Shown here: positions 18,533 to 25,504 of the stretch, one piece after another | How positions within the stretch are numbered: position 1 is the first letter of the stretch | How the letters are laid out: every line of letters begins with the position of its first letter | Source: Schlegelella_A sp036263655 | GTDB lineage: Bacteria > Pseudomonadota > Gammaproteobacteria > Burkholderiales > Burkholderiaceae_C | Assembly: GCA_036263655.1 (NCBI GenBank) | Contig: DATAGP010000053.1 | Coordinates: 1-64,000 of the forward strand | Direction of reading: 5' to 3' | Length of the DNA stretch: 64,000 bases | Made by a program: the position numbers and the translations under genes | Notes under the pieces: generated by a model | Database searches by the model: none | Told to the model about the DNA's origin: nothing | What the model saw: the letters and a program-made list of their open reading frames with translations, nothing else

Positions 18533-19321
18533 ATGCGCGCAGCCATCCTCGGACTTCTGTTGTTCTGGACGACCAGTGCAACTTGGGCGCAGAGTTGTCA
18601 CGAGGTTCGAACAGCTCCTGATAAGGGTTATCCGGAGGGACGCGGGATCGTCGATTTCAACGGCGATGGGTGCGTTGACTTTTGTCGAATAGTCGGCGAC
18701 AGACCAAATTCCAGAGCCCGCTGCACTATGCAAACCGCCACAGGAAGGCGGGAGGTGACGAGCGGGCCCGTCGATATGGGATGGGGAAACTCAGGGTGGA
18801 GTGACATAAACGGTGACGGACGCGCCGACTACTGCTCGGTTGCTGGTCCTCGGCGAGGAGAACGCTACGGAGATAGGATTAAGTGCCTGCTCGCAGGGAG
18901 CGAGGGGACTGCATTCGGGAGAGTGGTGACCTCCCAGCCCGGCATCGACGTAGGGTATCTGAGACGTCATAGTTTCGAGGTAGTGCCACCCACCTTTTGC
19001 CGTGTTGTTGGAAATCGCGGCGCCACCGTCATCCGATGTACTGAGTTGTCCATGGTTGACGGGCGCATTGCACTGGGTGCGTCGGTTGATGAGCCTGATC
19101 CCGACCGTGTGGATGTCAAAGCAAGCTGCGAATGCGAGAGATATCAGAACCGGCTCAGCTTAATCGTGAAGACGCGTGATATGTGCGGCCTCGCTATGTG
19201 CACGATGCAGTGCCGAACGGTGCACAAACAATATGTGCGCGCAGCACGATGTACTGGGGGATCTGGATCATGCGGGAAAGGGTGCGAGGGTCGCTGGGTT
19301 CCGGTTGTTGGCTTTGGGTAG
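18533..19321 (+). CDS. Secreted cysteine-rich FG-GAP/VCBS-like protein
   Basis: 262 residues. A signal peptide (AAILGLLLFWTTSATWA) is followed by three repeats of a calcium-loop type unit: DFNGDGCVDFCRIVG, DINGDGRADYCSVAG and a degenerate third (PPTFCRVVG). Each is followed by a second cysteine about 12-20 residues later, so disulphides probably staple each blade. The C-terminal 80 residues hold nine or more further cysteines. FG-GAP repeats occur in adhesins and in proteins with toxin domains; no catalytic domain is visible here. GGAG lies 5 nt before the ATG. Convergent with the integrase gene, and a cargo-gene candidate. Confidence 0.7.
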   Translation: MRAAILGLLLFWTTSATWAQSCHEVRTAPDKGYPEGRGIVDFNGDGCVDFCRIVGDRPNSRARCTMQTATGRREVTSGPVDMGWGNSGWSDINGDGRADYCSVAGPRRGERYGDRIKCLLAGSEGTAFGRVVTSQPGIDVGYLRRHSFEVVPPTFCRVVGNRGATVIRCTELSMVDGRIALGASVDEPDPDRVDVKASCECERYQNRLSLIVKTRDMCGLAMCTMQCRTVHKQYVRAARCTGGSGSCGKGCEGRWVPVVGFG

Positions 19322-19344
19322 AGGAGCTATGCGCGCACAAGGTC

Positions 19345-20880
19345 TCAATGAACCTCCATAGGCCACGCAAACCTAGCCTCAGACTGGCCTCCGTGCTTCC
19401 AATTGAATTGCAGTAGGCCCGCTGTGTAGTCAACAACAACGCCGGAAAGCAGGGCGCGCATGGCTGCGTTCGCTTGCGCTCTGTCCATAGGGTCCGCAGT
19501 CAAGGCAGCCTCAAGCTCCTCCAGCCGTTTGGCCAACCGTGGACCTGACGCAGTGGCCAGCATGTTCAACAGGTCATCCCGCCGCTGTTGTTCCGTCGCT
19601 AATGCCTGCTCATAGTCGTGCAGACGGGCGGAGAGGGCGGCGCTGGGACCCTTCGCTAGAGCGTCAAGCACGTTGCCGATGGCGTCCTCCAGCCCATCTA
19701 TGCCTGCGAGGACACCACGCAACGTATCGTCCAAGCCTTCGTCGCCGCTGGGGCAGTCAGCTAACCATTGACGTGATCCGGACAGCAGCGCGTCCTCCAC
19801 GTCCGCAAGGGTCACGGGATGGCGCACACAGAATGCGCCGGCCTTCGCCTTCGTGCAGATGAGCTTCGGTTTGCCGCCCTTCACACCCGAGCCCTTTGAG
19901 TACCGAGTCATGGTTGACTCACAAAGCGGACAACGGGCAAGACCACCTAGCAAGCTAACAGGCTGGCCTGCTCTTGCCTTCTGTCGACCACCGCCATCTC
20001 TCAGCTCCTTGGCGCGCTGAAAGGTTTCGTCGCTGACAGCCGCAGGGTAGTAGCCGGGTAAAGGATCGAGGGGCACCCTGACCCGTTTGCTCCCGGTGAA
20101 CTCGTACCTGTGTGGCACGTAAACGCCTTTGGCTGCCGGGTTGTCCACGATCTTGTTTATGTACGCTCGGTGCCACCGTGCTGCGCTGCCAAAACATGGC
20201 ACGCCTTCGCTGTTCAGCTTGGTGGCAATGGACTCAAGTCCAAGGCCGGCCAAGTACTCGTCAAAGACGCGTTGAACGGTAGCGCAGTGCTCAGGGATGG
20301 GCACGATGCGCCGCCCAGGTCCCGTGCCTTCAATACGCAGCCAGGCGGGCACGACCGCTGTTAACGGTGTCTCCGAGGCTCGCTCGCGCTTGCCTTCCCA
20401 TGCTGCCTTGAGGCGCCGTGCCTTGGTGGCTGACTCTTCATTAGCTCGCATAAATAGCATGACGGCCAACAGCAGGTTGATGGGGTCGGCGTCGATGCTC
20501 TCGAGCGAGTACCTCCGCCCGTCGTTCAAGGTGACGACATCTACCCCTGACTCGATGATCCCTTCTAAAACCTTCAGGGCTTTGCGTGGCACCAATCGGG
20601 ACAACCTATCAAGTGCCTCCACTAGAAGGACAGAGCCTTGGGGCACGATGCCGAGCTTGACGGCTTCAAGAAAGTCAGCGAGCCTGCCTGCTTCCGAGTT
20701 CGCACCACGGTACGCAGACACTCCGAGGTCCTGGAAGGTCAGTTCCGCGTCCAGGGTCAGGCCGTGCCGCGTGGCGTACTCCTGGGCCATCGAAGTCTGG
20801 CGGCGGAATGAGTCGCCGCGCATCTGCTCCGGAGTAGAGAAGCGGAGGTAAGAGTAAGCCTTCGATTTCACATCGCTCAT
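19345..20880 (-). CDS. Large serine integrase
   Basis: 511 residues. Resolvase domain with nucleophile serine in YSYLRFSTPEQ near residue 13 and VEALDRLSR around residue 80, then a recombinase domain (VFDEYLAGLGLESIATKLNSEGVPC), a zinc ribbon with CPLC plus later cysteines (around residue 305), and a C-terminal coiled-coil-like region. This is the full large serine recombinase architecture, which integrates DNA between simple attP and attB sites. ATG 20880 is 6 bp from the arm of the predicted attP, the usual position for such integrases. Transcribed leftwards, same direction as the truncated comM just upstream. Confidence 0.93.
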   Translation of the reverse strand: MSDVKSKAYSYLRFSTPEQMRGDSFRRQTSMAQEYATRHGLTLDAELTFQDLGVSAYRGANSEAGRLADFLEAVKLGIVPQGSVLLVEALDRLSRLVPRKALKVLEGIIESGVDVVTLNDGRRYSLESIDADPINLLLAVMLFMRANEESATKARRLKAAWEGKRERASETPLTAVVPAWLRIEGTGPGRRIVPIPEHCATVQRVFDEYLAGLGLESIATKLNSEGVPCFGSAARWHRAYINKIVDNPAAKGVYVPHRYEFTGSKRVRVPLDPLPGYYPAAVSDETFQRAKELRDGGGRQKARAGQPVSLLGGLARCPLCESTMTRYSKGSGVKGGKPKLICTKAKAGAFCVRHPVTLADVEDALLSGSRQWLADCPSGDEGLDDTLRGVLAGIDGLEDAIGNVLDALAKGPSAALSARLHDYEQALATEQQRRDDLLNMLATASGPRLAKRLEELEAALTADPMDRAQANAAMRALLSGVVVDYTAGLLQFNWKHGGQSEARFAWPMEVH

Positions 20881-20885
20881 GGGTG

Positions 20886-20929
20886 GGGTCCAGTGTACCT
20901 GACATGAGCAGGCTGAGGCCACCTGCGGC
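20886..20929. other. attR: right junction of the comM element
   Basis: Element sequence (ending TGTACCTGACATG at 20906) meets host comM at the AG of 20907-20908. Together with bases 6313-6333 from attL it rebuilds a 44-bp quasi-palindromic attP centred on AG. Confidence 0.8.
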
Positions 20930-21577
20930 AGCGACCTCGAGCGCCCGTTTCGCCGCCGCCTGGCCCTTGACCTCGATCAGGTCGGGCACGGCAGGCGCTT
21001 CGGCACGCGTCGGCGGCGCGGCGAGGTACAGCTCGCTCGCGTCGGCGGCGTCGCCGGGCAGCAGCGCCTTCACGACGCCGAGCAGGTGATCAGCGCCCCG
21101 GATCGAGAGGCCCGGCACCAGCGCCGACTCGTCCGCGCTGGGCCGCGGCAGCACCAGGGTGCGGGCGCTCCCGCCCGGAGCGCGATGCAGGGCCAGCGCC
21201 ATTGCCAGCGCGCCCGGCACCGGCCGCAGCTCGCCGCCGAGCGACAGCTCGCCCGCGAATTCGAAGGCTTCCAGTCGCGCCGCATCGATGTGCCCGGCCG
21301 CCGCCAGGATGCCGAGCGCGATCGGCAGGTCGAAGCGGCCCGACTCCTTGGGCAGATCGGCCGGCGCCAGGTTCACGGTCACCCGCTTGTTGTGCGGGAA
21401 CTCGAGGCCGCTGGTCTGCAGCGCCGCGCGCACCCGCTCGCGCGCCTCCTTGACCTCGGTGTCGGCGAGGCCGACGAGCGTGAAGCTCGGCAGGCCGTTG
21501 GCGAGGTGAACCTCGACCGTCACGGCGGGTGCCTCGAGGCCTCGCAGCGTGCGGCTGTGGACGATCGCGAGCGTCAA
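20909..21577 (-). pseudogene. comM: ComM, N-terminal fragment split by the element
   Basis: Codes the first 223 residues of ComM: the typical start TLAIVHSRTLRGLEAPAVTV, the HLANGLPSFTLVGL block, the DLPKESGRFDLPIALGIL motif of the N-terminal Lon-protease-like domain, and the linker IEVKGQAAAKRALEVAAAGG just before the Walker A site. The start is TTG 21577 with GGAGAT as ribosome-binding site. The frame continues about 230 nt into the element, ending at 20675, so a product would lack the ATPase and be non-functional for branch migration. The other fragment is at 5455-6312. Confidence 0.92.
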
Positions 21578-21697
21578 GGGATCTCCGGTGCGCGGTCCAT
21601 CGCCGCTCGACCGATTCTGGGCAGCAGCGCGGCCATCGGAGAACCCTCGGGCAGGGCACCCCGTTAGTGCGCAACCGACCGGACGACGCATCCCGGT

Positions 21698-21725
21698 GGT
21701 GCCGAAGCCGCCCCGTTTCGGCACC
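21698..21725. promoter_or_regulatory. Inverted repeat between comM and the TorF-like gene
   Basis: GGTGCCGAA and TTCGGCACC form a perfect 9-bp inverted repeat with a 10-nt spacer, about 45 bp upstream of the sigma-54 element. It could be an activator site for the sigma-54 promoter or an element of the divergent comM promoter. It lacks the exact GCAC/GTGC order of the NtrC consensus. Confidence 0.4.
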
Positions 21726-21766
21726 TGACGTCGATGCCAAGGCGCGCCGGGCCATCTGTTGGTGCT

Positions 21767-21782
21767 TGGCACACATCGTGCG
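21767..21782 (+). promoter_or_regulatory. Sigma-54 promoter for the TorF-like/glnK/amtB operon
   Basis: TGGCACACATCGTGCG has GG and GC ten bases apart and a TGGCAC -24 block. Predicted start near 21793, with about 30 nt of leader before ATG 21824. glnK-amtB operons are known NtrC/sigma-54 targets in proteobacteria, which fits. Confidence 0.65.
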
Positions 21783-21823
21783 AAAGACGATCCGACCCCA
21801 CACCCCAGCCGGAGAAGACCTCG

Positions 21824-22630
21824 ATGAAGAACAGACCGCTGATGCTCGTGCCGCTACTGACCGCAGTCGCGGGCGCACAAGCTCAGACGCCAGCGGCCGC
21901 GCCCGCGCCGGAACCCTCGCCGTTCACGGCCAACGTCTCGGTGACGACGAACTACAAGTTCCGCGGCCAGGACCAGGGCAACAACAAGCCGGCCCTGCAA
22001 GGCGGGTTCGACTGGTCGATGAACGGCTTCTACGTCGGCAACTGGAACTCCAGCATCGGCTTCACCAACAGCGGTCTGGAGATGGACTTCTACGGCGGCT
22101 ACAAGGGCACCATCACCGAAGGCTTCGGCTACGACGTCGGCCTGCTGCAGTACTACTACCCGCAGAAGAGCCGCGAGGTCAACTTCAACACCACGGAGCT
22201 GTACGGCGCGCTCACCTACCAGTTCGTGACCCTGAAGTACTCGCACACGGTCTCGAAGGACTACTTCGGCTTCGGCGAAGCGGGCGAGCAGGCCGGCCTC
22301 GGCTACCGACCGAAGGGCCGCGGCACCGGGTACATCGAAGCCAATGCGTCGTTCCCGCTGGTCGACAGGCTCACGCTGAACGCCCACGTCGGCTACACGC
22401 GCTATTCGAGCGACCTCCGCAACGCCCGCGCGACGTTCGACGCCGGCGAAGGCGGCACGACGACCGTCGACACGGCCGTGCCGAACTTCTACGACTACCG
22501 CATCGGCCTGGCCTACGACCTGGGCTCGGGGTTCTCGGTGTCGGCGGCGATCGCCGGCGCCAACAAGAAAGGCTTCTACGGCGACATCAACAAGGCACGC
22601 GGGATCCTGACGATCAGCAAGGCCATGTAG
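21824..22630 (+). CDS. TorF family putative outer-membrane porin
   Basis: 268 residues. Signal peptide ends near AGAQAQT, then a beta-barrel body with alternating hydrophobic/aromatic strands (NVSVTTNYKFRGQDQGN at the mature N-terminus, GLEMDFYGGYKG, FYDYRIGLAYDLG). The FRG block after the first strand is characteristic of the TorF/Gcw_chp family. Begins the operon with glnK and amtB and has a sigma-54 promoter in front, so it probably serves uptake of a nitrogen source across the outer membrane when nitrogen is short; this is inferred from context. Cofolded strands and length fit the family. Confidence 0.85.
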   Translation: MKNRPLMLVPLLTAVAGAQAQTPAAAPAPEPSPFTANVSVTTNYKFRGQDQGNNKPALQGGFDWSMNGFYVGNWNSSIGFTNSGLEMDFYGGYKGTITEGFGYDVGLLQYYYPQKSREVNFNTTELYGALTYQFVTLKYSHTVSKDYFGFGEAGEQAGLGYRPKGRGTGYIEANASFPLVDRLTLNAHVGYTRYSSDLRNARATFDAGEGGTTTVDTAVPNFYDYRIGLAYDLGSGFSVSAAIAGANKKGFYGDINKARGILTISKAM

Positions 22631-22686
22631 GAGCGGCCCGGCCGCGCCGGTCGGGCCGTCGTTCATCGACATCGAGGAGTGCGACC

Positions 22687-23025
<339 letters not shown>

Positions 23026-23051
23026 GCCGCCAAGCGCACCCCCACGGCACC

Positions 23052-24563
23052 ATGAAGAACATCCTTCTCGCCTTCCTGCTCGCCCTGGCCGGAATTGCCT
23101 TCTCGGGTGCCGCGCTGGCGCAGGCGGCCTCCGACGCGGCAGCCGCGGCGCCGGCGGCGTCCGCCGCAGCCACCGCGGCCACAGCGACCGCGGCACCGGC
23201 AGACGCGGCCTCGGCGGCGGCGGCCGCCGCCGCGCCGGTCGCCAACAAGGGCGACATCGCCTGGATGCTGGTCTGCACGGCCCTCGTCATCATGATGTCG
23301 ATACCGGCCCTGGCCCTGTTCTACGGCGGCCTGGTCCGCAGCAAGAACATGCTGTCGGTGCTGATGCAGGTGTTCGTCACCTTCTCGATGATCGTCGTGC
23401 TGTGGTGCCTCTACGGCTACAGCCTCGCGTTCACCGAGGGCAACGCGTTCTTCGGCGGGTTCGACCGCCTGTTCATGCGCGGCCTGTTCGACGCGTCCAC
23501 CGGCACCTTCGCGATGGCGGCGACCTTCAGCAAGGGCGTGGTCATTCCCGAGCTGCTGTTCCTGGCCTTCCAGGCGACCTTCGCGGCGATCACCTGCTGC
23601 CTGATCGTCGGCGCCTTCGCCGAGCGGATGAAGTTCTCCGCCGTCCTGCTGTTCATGGCCCTCTGGTTCACCTTCAGCTACACGCCGATCGCCCACATGG
23701 TCTGGTTCTGGATGGGCCCGGACGCGTACACGGCGGCAGGCGTCGTTGAGGCGACGAATGCCAAGGCCGGCTACATCTGGCAGATGGGCGCCCTCGACTT
23801 CGCCGGCGGCACGGTCGTCCACATCAATGCCGCCGTCGCGGGGCTGGTCGGCGCCTACATGCTCGGCAAGCGGCTCGGCTACGGCCGGGAGGCGTTCACG
23901 CCGCACTCGCTGACGCTCACCATGGTCGGTGCCGCGCTGCTGTGGGTCGGCTGGTTCGGCTTCAACGCCGGGTCGGCGCTCGAGGCCGGCAACAGCGCCG
24001 TCCTCGCCTTCATCAACACCTTCTCCGCCACGGCGGCGGCGGTGCTGGCGTGGTGCATCGGCGAGGCGCTGGCCAAGGGCAAGGCCTCGATGCTCGGCGC
24101 GGCCTCGGGCGCCGTCGCCGGCCTGGTCGCCATCACGCCGGCCTGCGGCAACGTCGGCCTGCTCGGTGCGATGGTGATCGGCTTCGTCGCCGGCTTCGCC
24201 TGCCTCTGGGGCGTCAACGGCCTGAAGCGGATGCTGGGCGCCGACGACTCGCTCGACGTCTTCGGCGTGCACGGCGTCGGCGGCATCGTCGGCGCGCTGC
24301 TGACCGGCGTCTTCAACAACCAGGCGCTCGGCGGCCCGGGCCTGGTCGGCGACTGGGTGACGGCGAGCGTCACCTCGACGCCGATCCTGGCCCAGGTCTG
24401 GATCCAGCTGAAGGCGGTGCTGATCACCGTCGTCTGGTCGGCCGTGGTCTCGCTGATCGCCTACAAGGTCGTCGACCTCGTGGTCGGGCTGCGCGTCAGC
24501 GAGGAGGACGAGCGCGAGGGCCTCGACATCGCCGCGCACGGCGAGACGGCGTACCACAACTGA
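23052..24563 (+). CDS. amtB: Ammonium transporter AmtB
   Basis: 503 residues, inner membrane. A cleavable-looking signal (LLAFLLALAGIAFSGAALA) is followed by an alanine-rich linker of roughly 40 residues, then the 11-helix Amt core beginning GDIAWMLVCTALV. The two pore histidines are present in SYTPIAHMVWFW and DVFGVHGVGG, and the FYGGLVRSKNM loop is canonical. The Ala-rich leader is longer than usual. An in-frame GTG at 23022 overlaps the glnK stop, but ATG 23052 gives a proper signal peptide. Confidence 0.96.
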   Translation: MKNILLAFLLALAGIAFSGAALAQAASDAAAAAPAASAAATAATATAAPADAASAAAAAAAPVANKGDIAWMLVCTALVIMMSIPALALFYGGLVRSKNMLSVLMQVFVTFSMIVVLWCLYGYSLAFTEGNAFFGGFDRLFMRGLFDASTGTFAMAATFSKGVVIPELLFLAFQATFAAITCCLIVGAFAERMKFSAVLLFMALWFTFSYTPIAHMVWFWMGPDAYTAAGVVEATNAKAGYIWQMGALDFAGGTVVHINAAVAGLVGAYMLGKRLGYGREAFTPHSLTLTMVGAALLWVGWFGFNAGSALEAGNSAVLAFINTFSATAAAVLAWCIGEALAKGKASMLGAASGAVAGLVAITPACGNVGLLGAMVIGFVAGFACLWGVNGLKRMLGADDSLDVFGVHGVGGIVGALLTGVFNNQALGGPGLVGDWVTASVTSTPILAQVWIQLKAVLITVVWSAVVSLIAYKVVDLVVGLRVSEEDEREGLDIAAHGETAYHN

Positions 24564-24582
24564 CCCGTCTGCTCGCCAGGGG

Positions 24583-24605
24583 AAGGCCATCTGCGGATGG
24601 CCTTT
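24583..24605 (+). terminator. Rho-independent terminator after amtB
   Basis: Nine-base-pair perfect stem AAGGCCATC / GATGGCCTT with a TGCG loop, followed by a short T-run. Lies 20 bp past the amtB stop. Confidence 0.82.
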
Positions 24606-24694
24606 CGTCCTTGGGGCATCGCGCCGGAGAACCTGCGTCTGCGCCCGCGGCTAACATGCCTGCGGCCACGACGCGCACGCCATCCATGCCTTCC

Positions 24695-25501
24695 ATGTCC
24701 GTCCAGAGCCGCAACAACGTCAGGGTCCAGGGTCGGGGCGACGTCGCCCTCGTCTTCGCGCACGGCTTCGGCTGCGACCAGAACATGTGGCGCCTGCTGG
24801 CACCCGGCTACGCAGCGCGCTTTCGCTGCGTGACCTTCGACCTCGTGGGCAGCGGCCGGTCCGAGCTGTCGGCGTACGACCCGGTCAAGTACGACTCGCT
24901 GCACGGCTATGCCAGCGACGTCGTCGAGATCCTCGACGAGTTCTCCGCCGGCGCGCCGGCCATCTTCGTCGGCCATTCCGTGAGCGCGATGATCGGCGTG
25001 CTGGCGGCCCAGCGCCGGCCCGACCTCTTCGCAGGGCACGTCATGGTGGGCCCGTCGCCCTGCTACATCGACGACGGCGACTACGTCGGCGGCTTCGGCC
25101 GCCAGGACATCGACTCGCTCCTCGACACGCTCGAATCGAACTACCTCGGCTGGGCGAGCGCCATGGCGCCGGCGATCATGGGCTCGCCCGAGCAGCCGGC
25201 GCTCGCCGAGGAGCTGACCGAGAGCTTCTGCCGCACCGACCCGGAGATCGCCAAGCAGTTCGCCCGGGTGACCTTCCTGTCCGACAACCGCGCCGACATC
25301 CCGAATGTCGCCGCGCCGGTGCTCATCATCCAGTCGGCCGAGGACCTGATCGCGCCGCTCGTCGTCGGCGAGTACCTGCACCGCACGCTGCCGAACAGCA
25401 TGCTGCGGGTGATTGACAACGTCGGCCACTGCCCGCACCTCAGTGCGCCGAGCGCGAGCTCCGCCGCCATGGACGAGTTCCTCGCCTGGATCGGGCGCTA
25501 G
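24695..25501 (+). CDS. RsbQ/D14/KAI2-like alpha/beta hydrolase
   Basis: 268 residues. The N-terminus SRNNVRVQGRGDVALVFAHGFGCDQNMWR matches RsbQ in layout. The nucleophile elbow is GHSVS (around residue 95), the acid lies in QSAEDLIAP, and the histidine in GHCPHLSAP, a string shared with plant D14/KAI2 receptors. All three triad residues are present. Bacillus RsbQ works with the PAS phosphatase RsbP to sense energy stress; here the gene ends 3 nt before a PAS histidine kinase, so a similar sensing pair is likely. ATG 24695 is chosen by family alignment; ATG 24686 is possible. Confidence 0.88.
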   Translation: MSVQSRNNVRVQGRGDVALVFAHGFGCDQNMWRLLAPGYAARFRCVTFDLVGSGRSELSAYDPVKYDSLHGYASDVVEILDEFSAGAPAIFVGHSVSAMIGVLAAQRRPDLFAGHVMVGPSPCYIDDGDYVGGFGRQDIDSLLDTLESNYLGWASAMAPAIMGSPEQPALAEELTESFCRTDPEIAKQFARVTFLSDNRADIPNVAAPVLIIQSAEDLIAPLVVGEYLHRTLPNSMLRVIDNVGHCPHLSAPSASSAAMDEFLAWIGR

Positions 25502-25504
25502 GCG

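Larger units (their letters stand above)
6313..20908. mobile_element. 14.6-kb integrative element inserted in comM by a large serine integrase
   Basis: Both ends fall inside comM, and removing exactly 14,596 bp restores a 508-codon open frame, so the boundaries are well defined. Contents: PIN/Xis-HTH toxin-antitoxin at the left end, secreted and small membrane proteins, two small serine recombinases, a small-terminase-like protein, an SF2 helicase, a zinc-finger protein, four mutually overlapping genes, a Cys-rich secreted protein, and a large serine integrase at the right end. GC is visibly lower than in the flanks and CTAG is frequent. No structural phage genes, large terminase, conjugation genes or IS elements were recognised, so a satellite-like or phage-derived element is likeliest. 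Confidence 0.9.

Noticed and set aside
6313..20908. Complete prophage
   Set aside because: No large terminase, portal, capsid, tail or lysis genes could be recognised, and the size is small. A satellite or degenerate element is more consistent.
6313..20908. Transposon of the AbaR/Tn7-like comM-targeting type
   Set aside because: There are no TniA/TnsB-like transposases or terminal inverted repeats, and the junctions share only a few bases, as expected for a serine integrase.
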